From contig JAITHX010000110.1 of NCBI GenBank assembly GCA_031279735.1, positions 1-19,037 of the forward strand: a stretch of DNA of 19,037 bases, written 5' to 3'. This DNA comes from Prevotellaceae bacterium. GTDB lineage: Bacteria; Bacteroidota; Bacteroidia; Bacteroidales; UBA932. This document shows, piece after piece, positions 7,843 through 18,921 of this stretch (its first letter is position 1; each line of letters opens with the position of its first letter). Under the pieces are notes generated by a model. That model was not told the DNA's origin. It saw only the letters and a list, made by a program, of their open reading frames with translations, and searched no databases. Both the position numbers and the translations under genes were made by a program.

Positions 7843-9225
7843 TTAATATTTAGCATTGATTATCGGATACAGATTGGTATACATCTTCTTTTGAGTATTG
7901 TAACTTCCATTAACAGAAGAATTCCAGTCTTCCTGATCAACCCAGCCATTTCCTTGTCCATTCCAACCCCAATTCATATATATCATATCGACAAATTCAT
8001 ATCGAACCGAGGTACTGATAATGATGCCAAGAAACTTTTTAGTAGTAGTAATCTTCCATACTTGCTCTTGATAACCATCTGCAATCCAGATATGACCACC
8101 GCCATAAGCAGTTCTATAGCCGCCTAAAAGCACAGGACGCCATGCTTTTATTTCGTTATATACTGTTGCGAATTTATAATTGTCAAACATTGCATTTTTA
8201 TATCCAATATTTTTCAAGGCTACGTGAATAGCACTTGGTGTAGCTCCACTTCCTGAATAACTCCAGATATATCCGGGTATCTTATCTGCAATATCTCTGA
8301 ACATTTTTGAAATAGCATTAGGTGCAGATGTATTCAATGAGGCAGGCATATTGTTGTAATCATATATTGCTGGAAATCTGTGTACCTTACAAAGTATTCC
8401 TATTGCTACCGCCGGACAGCCAATCGGTATTCCCGAATAGGGAGCATTGGCATTATAACCGGTTCCCTGTCCCCATAAACTATATGCGGAATTATACCAT
8501 GGCGGTTCGTAGGAATAACCGAGAGAATTCCTATGTCTGCCTTTTGTTTTAGGCAAATTTTCAGCTTCATCAATATTGGCCAACTCAAGAAAAACTTCCT
8601 TTTCCTCATCTCCAATCATAGCGTCCCATATTTGATATCCTTGATTGTTTTCATCAATTCCGGACTCCAGGTTTGCTGCTATCTGTTCCTTTTTTTCATT
8701 GAGATAAGCGAGAAAAATTGCATCTTTTGACAATGCATCAATATCAACATTGGATTCATAATTGAATGCCAATACGGGATTGGAAGCCTCTTTATCGGCA
8801 GAAACCACCATAAATCCTCTATCTTCATCAAAATTAACAACATACAGTACAGGGATCCCATTGTCGGAATGTATTGTTTTGATGTTGCTTATAGTACGAG
8901 AAGAATTAGACGACTTGACAGGAATTTCTGCATCTTCCGTTTTGGTCGTTTGACCCTCTGTTCGAGCGACAATAGCTCCAATCGCCTTATTCGCAAAATC
9001 TTCAGCTTGTTTAAGCGAAACAACTCTTGATGTCACATCAGGCGAATTTTTTGATGCTCCGTCGTCCTGAAAATCCTGTGAACATCCAGCGAATAATAAT
9101 AATAATAATAAACCACAACCACCAATACTGAAAAAACACTTTTTCAATATTACGTTTACACAATTTTCTTTTCCTTTCTTTTCCTTTCTTTTCCTTTCTT
9201 TTCCTTTCTTTTCCTTTCTTTTCAT
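7843..9225 (-). CDS. C10 (streptopain-like) cysteine peptidase lipoprotein zymogen
   Basis: This 460-residue protein has an unusual lysine/glutamate-rich N-terminus (residues 2-20) coded by a 10-bp repeat. A lipoprotein signal follows, with a run of six leucines and LFAGC (Cys48). A propeptide of the inhibitor I69 type covers about 65-200 (VSLKQAEDFANK, GFMVVSADKEASNPVLAF). The catalytic part has Cys270 in YSGIPIGCPAVAIG, His378 in GGGHIWIADGY and the NWGWNGQGNGW motif near 418. These match the SpeB/interpain family of secreted papain-fold proteases. The enzyme is presumably held on the outer membrane and matures by removal of the propeptide. Start: ATG at 9223-9225, upstream of the repeats. 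A TTG at 9145-9147 would give a normal signal peptide, MKKCFFSIGG, so the true start is uncertain. It heads the AT-rich operon. Confidence 0.85.
   Translation of the reverse strand: MKRKEKKGKERKRKEKKGKENCVNVILKKCFFSIGGCGLLLLLLFAGCSQDFQDDGASKNSPDVTSRVVSLKQAEDFANKAIGAIVARTEGQTTKTEDAEIPVKSSNSSRTISNIKTIHSDNGIPVLYVVNFDEDRGFMVVSADKEASNPVLAFNYESNVDIDALSKDAIFLAYLNEKKEQIAANLESGIDENNQGYQIWDAMIGDEEKEVFLELANIDEAENLPKTKGRHRNSLGYSYEPPWYNSAYSLWGQGTGYNANAPYSGIPIGCPAVAIGILCKVHRFPAIYDYNNMPASLNTSAPNAISKMFRDIADKIPGYIWSYSGSGATPSAIHVALKNIGYKNAMFDNYKFATVYNEIKAWRPVLLGGYRTAYGGGHIWIADGYQEQVWKITTTKKFLGIIISTSVRYEFVDMIYMNWGWNGQGNGWVDQEDWNSSVNGSYNTQKKMYTNLYPIINAKY
9092..9109 (-). repeat. Trinucleotide repeat coding six leucines in the signal peptide
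   Basis: Six consecutive TTA codons (AAT repeats on the plus strand) code the hydrophobic core of the C10 peptidase signal peptide. Gain or loss of units would stay in frame and change only the length of the core. Confidence 0.85.
9165..9223 (-). repeat. Decanucleotide tandem repeat at the peptidase start
   Basis: Five perfect copies of TTCCTTTCTT (plus strand) fill 9171-9220, with partial copies on both sides (9165-9170 and 9221-9223). The array begins directly after the ATG at 9223-9225 and codes a 10-residue period (KEKKGKERKR). Ten is not a multiple of three, so each gained or lost unit shifts the frame. In one alternative frame a TAA follows at once (9156-9158), in the other reading ends at 9038-9040. 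Confidence 0.92.
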
Positions 9226-9273
9226 ATGCCAAAACTTAATTAATTCTAAAAGCCAAACATTGTTGTTTTACAA

Positions 9274-9300
9274 GATGTTTTTGATGGCATTAAAAACATC
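9274..9300. repeat. Perfect 9-bp inverted repeat upstream of the peptidase gene
   Basis: GATGTTTTT (9274-9282) and AAAAACATC (9292-9300) flank a 9-nt middle GATGGCATT. It lies about 50-75 bp upstream of the peptidase ATG and about 117 bp downstream of the rpoC stop. There is no T-tract, so an operator or mRNA hairpin is as likely as a terminator. Confidence 0.5.
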
Positions 9301-9416
9301 AAAACCTACTCTTCACGATTTTCGGAACTCGTTTTTGCCCTGTTTTTTCATGATGGCAGAGCCAATTTATCCATCTTTTGGGGTGGCAGCCCTTATTTGC
9401 CGGCTATTTGTATAAA

Positions 9417-13673
<4,257 letters not shown>

Positions 13674-13723
13674 GTTGTTGTTATATATCTATTTACTATT
13701 TTTAACGACTAATACTAAGGGCG

Positions 13724-13754
13724 CAAAGGTACTGATATTTTTTAATTCCGCAAA
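13724..13754 (-). promoter_or_regulatory. Consensus Bacteroidota promoter of rpoC
   Basis: On the minus strand TTTG (13751-13754), a 19-bp spacer and TACCTTTG (13724-13731) match the TTTG-N19-TAnnTTTG consensus at every fixed position. The -7 box continues as CGCCC. Transcription should start near 13717, giving a leader of about 44 nt. This supports independent transcription of rpoC. Confidence 0.8.
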
Positions 13755-13761
13755 CGTCGGA

Positions 13762-13860
13762 AATTAAGAATTAAGAATTAAAAATTAAGAATTGCCATTC
13801 GGGCGCGTGGAGAATTTAGGAGTGATAGAGCCGGATGGCAATTCTTAATTCTTAATTCTT
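13762..13860. repeat. Heptamer-flanked palindrome (AATTAAG type)
   Basis: Four heptamers AATTAAG, AATTAAG, AATTAAA, AATTAAG (13762-13789) lead into AATTGCCAT (13790-13798). Its complement ATGGCAATT lies at 13835-13843, followed by two CTTAATT heptamers (13844-13857) and a truncated third. The stem can extend by TCGG with CCGG around a 30-nt loop. It lies immediately upstream of the rpoC -33 box. Confidence 0.8.
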
Positions 13861-13904
13861 AAGGTTTTACTGGGAATTGTGTGGAAAAAGTTTGCGTGTT
13901 TTTT

Positions 13905-13924
13905 CACCGCGTTGCGGTGTTTTT
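13905..13924 (+). terminator. Rho-independent-like terminator without an obvious gene
   Basis: CACCGC (13905-13910), loop GTT and GCGGTG (13914-13919) form a compact GC-rich hairpin followed by five T on the plus strand. No plus-strand gene precedes it, since rpoC is on the other strand. It could be a relic of a lost gene, stop a short untranslated transcript, or be part of a dispersed repeat. Confidence 0.5.
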
Positions 13925-13928
13925 GTAA

Positions 13929-13984
13929 CGCAAGGGGCGCAAAGGCTTCGCAAAGGGCGCAAGGGCTTAGCGTCCTTTGCGAAG
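13929..13984. repeat. CGCAARGG octamers and 11-bp inverted repeat
   Basis: Octamers CGCAAGGG or CGCAAAGG occur at 13929, 13938, 13949 and 13958. CTTCGCAAAGG (13946-13956) is perfectly complementary to CCTTTGCGAAG (13974-13984) around a 17-nt loop. The octamer complement CCTTTGCG is also the core of the TAnnTTTGCG promoters seen in this window. Confidence 0.6.
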
Positions 13985-14035
13985 GGCGCGCGGTTAGGGA
14001 TGTGTTGGAAATAACTTATAAGGGATGCAGTTTTC

Positions 14036-14210
14036 AATTACGAATTACGAATTACGAATTACGTCCCGACTTAGGACGTGTCAATTACGAATTACGAATT
14101 ACGAATTACGGCCGACTGCGGCTGTACCACCGAAGTCGGCCGTAATTCGTAATTCGTAATTCGTAATTGATCCGCAGTCGGTCGTAATTCGTAATTCGTA
14201 ATTCGTAATT
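14036..14210. repeat. Nested heptamer palindrome (4-4-core-4-4 AATTACG units)
   Basis: Four AATTACG units (14036-14063), a 19-bp spacer (14064-14082) and four AATTACG units (14083-14110) precede a core, where GCCGACTGCGG and CCGAAGTCGGC flank a short loop (14111-14140). Four CGTAATT units (14141-14168), a 14-bp spacer (14169-14182) and four CGTAATT units (14183-14210) complete it. Both spacers contain CCGACT-like sequence in opposite orientation, so the whole 175 bp is a near-symmetric palindrome. It ends 10 bp before the trpB -7 box. Confidence 0.9.
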
Positions 14211-14228
14211 CAATTTCAATTATCTTTG
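14195..14228 (+). promoter_or_regulatory. trpB promoter overlapping the heptamer array
   Basis: TATCTTTG (14221-14228) matches TAnnTTTG and continues as CGCC. The expected -33 position falls in the last CGTAATT units, where TTCG (14195-14198) lies 22 bp upstream, a weak match in sequence and spacing. The start would be near 14234, leaving a leader of only about 14 nt. There is thus no room for a trp leader peptide or attenuator. Confidence 0.6.
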
Positions 14229-14247
14229 CGCCTTTAAAATTCGAAGA

Positions 14248-15438
14248 ATGAATTATAATGTGAACAAAGACGGATTTTACGGCGAGTTTGGAGGGGCGTA
14301 TATCCCCGAAATACTATACGAGAACGTCGAAAATCTGAAAAACAACTATCTCGAAATTATCGAAGACCCGGAGTTTAAGGCGGAGTTCAATGCATTGATG
14401 AGCGATTATGTGGGACGTCCCTCGCCGCTCTATTTCGCCGCCCGCCTCTCGGAGACTTACGCCACGAAGATTTATCTTAAGCGGGAAGACCTCAATCACA
14501 CAGGCGCGCACAAGATAAACAACACTATCGGACAGATTCTGCTTGCGCGAAGAATGGGCAAGTCGCGCATTATCGCCGAAACGGGCGCCGGTCAGCATGG
14601 CGTTGCCACCGCTACGGTTTGCGCGCTTGCCGGAATGTGCTGCATTGTTTACATGGGCGAAACCGACGTTGCTCGACAGCATCTCAATGTGCAGAAGATG
14701 AAAATGCTCGGCGCCGAAGTTCGTCCGGTGAACAGCGGAAACAAAACTCTCAAGGACGCTACCAACGAGGCTATTCGCGACTGGTGCCGCAATCCTTCCG
14801 ACACCCACTACATCATCGGCTCGACTGTGGGTCCGCATCCCTATCCCGACATGGTGGCTCGTTTCCAGAGCGTCATAGGCGAAGAAATAGCGCGGCAGCT
14901 CGTCGAGAAGGAAGGGCGCGACTATCCCGACCGTCTTGTGGCATGTGTCGGCGGGGGCAGCAACGCTTCCGGCACTTTCCGCCGCTATCTCCACGACCCG
15001 CGAGTGCGTCTCGTCGGCGTCGAGGCGGCAGGCAAGGGCGTTGACACCGCCGAAACCGCCGCCACCATCACTATCGGACAGAAAGGCGTAATACACGGAA
15101 GCTGCACCTACGTGATGCAGGATGATGACGGACAAATCATTGAACCTTATTCTATTTCTGCCGGTCTCGACTATCCGGGCGTCGGTCCGCTGCAAGCCTT
15201 CCTCGCTTCAACCCGCCGCGCCGAATATTTTGCCGTGACCGACGACGAAGCTCTGCAAGCCGCCTTTGAACTCACACGTCTCGAAGGTATTATTCCGGCT
15301 CTCGAATCGTCGCACGCTCTGGGCGCGCTGCGGAAAATCGGCTTTGAACCCGGCGATGTGACAGTACTGACCCTCTCCGGACGCGGCGACAAGGATATGG
15401 AGACTTACATCCGGCATTATCAATCGCAACCGTTATAG
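14248..15438 (+). CDS. trpB: Tryptophan synthase beta chain
   Basis: This 396-residue protein makes L-tryptophan from serine and indole with pyridoxal phosphate, normally in an alpha2-beta2 complex with TrpA. Lys89 in LNHTGAHKINN is the PLP lysine. Glu111 in AETGAGQHG matches the catalytic glutamate. GGGSNA near residues 234-239 is the phosphate-binding loop, and the serine-site region HALGAL and the end TLSGRGDKD are present. The protein is of the classical TrpB1 type and full length. It is the first gene of a short operon, 31 bp before trpE. In many Bacteroidales trpB and trpE start a seven-gene trp operon; here the rest does not follow. No upstream SD sequence is visible, which is usual for this phylum. 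Confidence 0.97.
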   Translation: MNYNVNKDGFYGEFGGAYIPEILYENVENLKNNYLEIIEDPEFKAEFNALMSDYVGRPSPLYFAARLSETYATKIYLKREDLNHTGAHKINNTIGQILLARRMGKSRIIAETGAGQHGVATATVCALAGMCCIVYMGETDVARQHLNVQKMKMLGAEVRPVNSGNKTLKDATNEAIRDWCRNPSDTHYIIGSTVGPHPYPDMVARFQSVIGEEIARQLVEKEGRDYPDRLVACVGGGSNASGTFRRYLHDPRVRLVGVEAAGKGVDTAETAATITIGQKGVIHGSCTYVMQDDDGQIIEPYSISAGLDYPGVGPLQAFLASTRRAEYFAVTDDEALQAAFELTRLEGIIPALESSHALGALRKIGFEPGDVTVLTLSGRGDKDMETYIRHYQSQPL

Positions 15439-15469
15439 CAACCGTTATTTCAAGCTTTATCTCACACAC

Positions 15470-16864
15470 ATGAAAACAACAAAGATAGAGACCCGCAGCC
15501 GGCGTCTGCTCGCCGACCTGCAAACGCCCGTGGGCATATATCTGAAGGTACGCGACATGTCGCCGCAGTCGGCGCTGCTCGAAAGTTCGGACTATCACTC
15601 GTCCGAAAACAGTTATTCGTTTATCGGCGTCGAGCCGCGAGCGAGTTTCTCGGTGAAGAACAGGCGCGCGCTGATGACCTATCCCGACGGCAGCGCGGAA
15701 CATGCCGATATAGAATCGGGCGACGACCTGCGCCGCGTTCTGAACGACTATGTGACCAGCTTCGTCCCCTCTCCGGGCGAAGCGAAGTCCGTCAACGGTT
15801 TCTTCGGCTTCACGGCTTACGACACTGTGCGATACCTCGAAAACATAGCCATTGCGGATTCGCCTGCCGACACTCCGCCCGAAATACACTACACTCTCTT
15901 CCGCTTTCTGATAGCCATCAATCACCTTCGCAACGAAATGACGATAACCGAAAATCTTCTCGAAGGCGAAACAAGCCGGATGAACGAACTCGTTGCCATC
16001 ATCGACAGCCGCAACTTCCCGACCTACGATTTCCGTTCGCTCGGCGCCGTTCGTTCCTCCGTGAGCGACGAAGAGTATAAGCGGATGACTGTTCGCGGCA
16101 TCGAACACTGTTTGCGCGGCGACGTGTTTCAGATTGTTCTCTCGCGACGCTTCGAACAGGATTTCGCGGGCGACGACTTCAAAGTCTATCGCACCCTGCG
16201 TTCCATCAATCCGTCGCCCTATCTGTTTTACTTCGACCTCGGCGACTGTCGCATCTTCGGCTCTTCGCCCGAAACCCACGTCAAGGTCGAAGGCAACACC
16301 GCCACCATCGACCCCATCGCGGGTACCTTCCGCCGCACGGGCGACGACGAGGAGGATGCCCGTCTTGCACGCGAACTCCTTGCCGACACCAAGGAGAACT
16401 CCGAACATGTGATGCTGGTTGATCTTGCGCGCAACGACCTGAGCCGGAACTCGACCAACGTTCGCGTGAAGTCGTTCAGAGAAATACAGTTCTATTCGCA
16501 CGTCATCCACATGGTTTCGCGCGTCTGCGGCGACATTGCGCCCGACCTTAACCGCATAGCCCTGTTTGCCGACACTTTCCCCGCCGGCACGCTCTCCGGC
16601 GCTCCAAAAGTCCGCGCCATGCAGCTCATCAATCAGATAGAGCCACATTCGAGAGGCATCTACGGAGGCTGTATCGGTCACATAGGATTCGACGGCTCGC
16701 TGAATCAGGCAATCGTCATCCGCACTTTCGTGAGCCGCAACAACACTCTCACCTATCAGGCGGGAGCCGGCATAGTGGCGAAGTCGAACCCCGAAAAGGA
16801 ACTCGCCGAAGTCGGCGACAAGCTCGGCGCTCTCAATAAAGCCATAAAACTTGCAAATTATTGA
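15470..16864 (+). CDS. trpE: Anthranilate synthase component I
   Basis: The 464-residue protein turns chorismate and ammonia or glutamine into anthranilate, the first committed step of tryptophan synthesis, together with the TrpG amidotransferase. The N-terminal LLES motif (residues 36-39) is the signature of tryptophan feedback binding. The chorismate-binding half carries FQIVLSRRFE, SSPETHVKVEGN, PIAGTFRRTGDDEEDARLA, ENSEHVMLVDLARND (about 307-321) and FPAGTLSGAPKVRAMQLI (about 370-387). It ends in a normal QAGAGIVAKSNPEKE tail. It shares an operon with trpB. No trpG, trpD, trpC, trpF or trpA follows; the next gene begins 14 bp downstream and is a fucosidase. PabB is less likely because of the LLES motif and the trpB neighbour. 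Confidence 0.95.
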   Translation: MKTTKIETRSRRLLADLQTPVGIYLKVRDMSPQSALLESSDYHSSENSYSFIGVEPRASFSVKNRRALMTYPDGSAEHADIESGDDLRRVLNDYVTSFVPSPGEAKSVNGFFGFTAYDTVRYLENIAIADSPADTPPEIHYTLFRFLIAINHLRNEMTITENLLEGETSRMNELVAIIDSRNFPTYDFRSLGAVRSSVSDEEYKRMTVRGIEHCLRGDVFQIVLSRRFEQDFAGDDFKVYRTLRSINPSPYLFYFDLGDCRIFGSSPETHVKVEGNTATIDPIAGTFRRTGDDEEDARLARELLADTKENSEHVMLVDLARNDLSRNSTNVRVKSFREIQFYSHVIHMVSRVCGDIAPDLNRIALFADTFPAGTLSGAPKVRAMQLINQIEPHSRGIYGGCIGHIGFDGSLNQAIVIRTFVSRNNTLTYQAGAGIVAKSNPEKELAEVGDKLGALNKAIKLANY

Positions 16865-16878
16865 TTAACGATTATAAA

Positions 16879-18921
16879 ATGAAAAGATTATTACAGACCG
16901 CAATTTTGGCGGGCATGCTGTTTGCGCTTGCCTGCAATGCGCCGGAGCCTCCCGCTCCATACGGCGCCATCCCTTCGCCGCTGCAAGTGCAGTGGCAGAA
17001 AATGGAATACTACATGTTCGTGCATTTCGGACCCAACACCTTCACCGACGTGGAATGGGGTCACGGCAACGAAGACCCTAAAGTGTTCAATCCCTCGCAG
17101 CTCGACTGCCGGCAGTGGGCGCGCATAGCAAAGGATGCCGGCATGAAAGCCATTATCGTCACGGCGAAGCATCACGACGGATTTTGTCTCTGGCCAAGCA
17201 AGTTCAGCACCCACACCGTGCGCGAAAGCTCGTGGAAGGACGGCAAGGGCGACTTGCTGCGCGAACTCTCCGACGCCTGCCGCGGGTTCGGGCTGAAGTT
17301 CGGAATTTATATTTCGCCGTGGGACAGAAATCACCCGACCTACGGCACCGACGAATACAACAAGGTGTTCGCCGGCACGCTCGCCGAAGCGCTCGCCGGC
17401 TACGGACAGGTGTTTGAACAGTGGTTCGACGGCGCCAACGGCGAAGGTCCGAACGGCAAACGACAGGAGTACGACTGGCCCGCGTTCCGCGACGCGGTGC
17501 GCCGGCATCAGCCCGAAGCCCTGATATTCGGCGGTCCCTGCCGCGAACTCCGCTGGGTGGGTAACGAAGCCGGTTACGCCGGCGAAACCAACTGGGCTAC
17601 CCTGACGCCGAACGACAGGATTATCGACGCCGCCGAAAACGACGTGCTCGGCAGCGGCATGGAAAACGGAACGCAATGGCTGCCCGCCGAAGTGGACGTG
17701 TCGATCCGCCCCGGATGGTTCTACAGTGCTTCGACCGACGACAAGGTTAAATCGCTCGCCAAACTGATGGATATATATTACAGCTCCGTAGGACGCAACG
17801 GCAACCTGCTGCTGAACGTGCCTCCCGACCGACGGGGACTGATTCACCCCAACGATTCGACCCGCCTCATGGAACTGCGCAAGGCTCTGGACGAGGCTTT
17901 CGCCGTGAATCTCGCGCAAAAAGCCTCGATAAAAGCCGACGCCACAAGAGGCAACTCCGCCGGATTCAAAGCCGCAAACCTCATCGACGGCAACTTCGAT
18001 TCCTACTGGGCAACCGACGACAACCGCCGACAGGCTTCGCTGGAAATAGACTTCGGCGCCGAACGCGAGTTCAACCGGCTCGTTCTGCAGGAGTACATTC
18101 CGCTGGGACAAAGAGTGAAATCCTTTGCCGTTGACTGCGGCGACGGAAAGCAGTGGCGGGAAATAGCCCGACAGACAACCATAGGCTACAAGCGAATATT
18201 GCGCTTCCCGACAGTGAAGTCCCGCGCCGTCAGAATCAGGATAGAGGATGCGCTCGCCTGTCCCGCGCTCAGCGAAATAGGCGTATATAAGGCGCAGGAA
18301 CTGCTGTCGCCCGTCAACATCGTCCGCAGCAAAAAGGGCGAAGTGACAATCTTCTGCGATTCCAAAGACCCGCTGATCCGCTACACGACCGACGGCAGCG
18401 AACCCTCCGCCGCCTCCCCGCTCTACTCCGCTCCCGTTCCGCTGCCCCGCGGCGGCACAATAAAAGCCAAAGCATACGTGGACAACGATTCGCGCAGCAG
18501 CGAAACCGCCGTCGCGGAGTTCGGACTCGCTCACGCGAAATGGAGCCTCACGGACGCCGAAGGCAGAGGAAGCGACCGTGCAATAGACGACAATCCTCTC
18601 TCGGCATATATTCTCCCCGAAAAGCGGAACACCCTCACGGTGAACTTTGGCGAAGAACTCTCGCTGAAAGGTTTTACATACACGCCGGTTGTCGGCTCGA
18701 AAGGAAACATCCGCCGTTACAACCTCTACTCAAGCTCCGACGGCAAAAAGTGGAACAAAATCAAAACCAACGCTTCCTTCGACAATATCGCCAACAACCC
18801 CGTCAAACAGTTTGTCCGCTTCGAACAGCCCGTAAAAGCCTCCTTGCTCAGACTCGAAGCCGTGGAAACTGTTGAAGCAGGAAGCAGGGTGAGCATAGGA
18901 GACATAGGAATCATGAATTAA
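16879..18921 (+). CDS. Lipoprotein GH29 alpha-L-fucosidase with accessory domains
   Basis: This 680-residue enzyme has a lipoprotein signal (MKRLLQTAILAGMLFALAC, Cys19). A GH29 catalytic domain spans about 35-345, with FVHFGPNTF, TAKHHDGFCLWPS and EQWFDGANG, whose Asp184 is the expected nucleophile. A discoidin-like F5/8C (CBM32-type) domain lies at about 350-475 (AANLIDGNFDSYWATDD). A short chitobiase-type C-terminal domain follows at about 478-545 (IRYTTDGSEPS), and then a second discoidin-like domain to the end. It releases L-fucose from glycans at the cell surface or in the periplasm. An upstream TTG at 16861 overlapping trpE would add six residues, but ATG 16879 gives the normal signal peptide. 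The tight spacing after trpE suggests cotranscription, odd for a glycan enzyme. Confidence 0.9.
   Translation: MKRLLQTAILAGMLFALACNAPEPPAPYGAIPSPLQVQWQKMEYYMFVHFGPNTFTDVEWGHGNEDPKVFNPSQLDCRQWARIAKDAGMKAIIVTAKHHDGFCLWPSKFSTHTVRESSWKDGKGDLLRELSDACRGFGLKFGIYISPWDRNHPTYGTDEYNKVFAGTLAEALAGYGQVFEQWFDGANGEGPNGKRQEYDWPAFRDAVRRHQPEALIFGGPCRELRWVGNEAGYAGETNWATLTPNDRIIDAAENDVLGSGMENGTQWLPAEVDVSIRPGWFYSASTDDKVKSLAKLMDIYYSSVGRNGNLLLNVPPDRRGLIHPNDSTRLMELRKALDEAFAVNLAQKASIKADATRGNSAGFKAANLIDGNFDSYWATDDNRRQASLEIDFGAEREFNRLVLQEYIPLGQRVKSFAVDCGDGKQWREIARQTTIGYKRILRFPTVKSRAVRIRIEDALACPALSEIGVYKAQELLSPVNIVRSKKGEVTIFCDSKDPLIRYTTDGSEPSAASPLYSAPVPLPRGGTIKAKAYVDNDSRSSETAVAEFGLAHAKWSLTDAEGRGSDRAIDDNPLSAYILPEKRNTLTVNFGEELSLKGFTYTPVVGSKGNIRRYNLYSSSDGKKWNKIKTNASFDNIANNPVKQFVRFEQPVKASLLRLEAVETVEAGSRVSIGDIGIMN

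Larger units (their letters stand above)
13755..14247. other. Repeat-packed spacer between divergent rpoC and trpB
   Basis: No protein gene is supported in this spacer. In order it contains an AATTAAG-type heptamer hairpin (13762-13860) and a GC-rich hairpin with a T-run (13905-13924). Four degenerate CGCAARGG octamers with an 11-bp inverted repeat (13929-13984) come next, then the nested AATTACG palindrome (14036-14210) and the trpB promoter. The plus-strand frame 13879-14145 is a by-product of these repeats. Confidence 0.75.

Noticed and set aside
13879..14145. 88-codon plus-strand frame ending in LRITNYELR-type repeats
   Set aside because: The translation follows the AATTACG heptamers and the octamer repeats, a known source of spurious proteins.
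14036..14210. CRISPR array
   Set aside because: The units are 7 bp and contiguous, without unique spacers of 30-40 bp.
14229..14247. trp leader peptide or attenuator
   Set aside because: Only about 14-20 bases separate the predicted start site from the trpB ATG, too few for a leader peptide or alternative hairpins.
15290..16681. 463-codon open frame antisense to trpE
   Set aside because: The trpE frame is complete and carries all family motifs, so the opposite frame is a by-product of codon bias.
16891..18534. 547-codon open frame antisense to the fucosidase
   Set aside because: It is a shadow of a GC-rich gene with clear GH29 motifs on the other strand.
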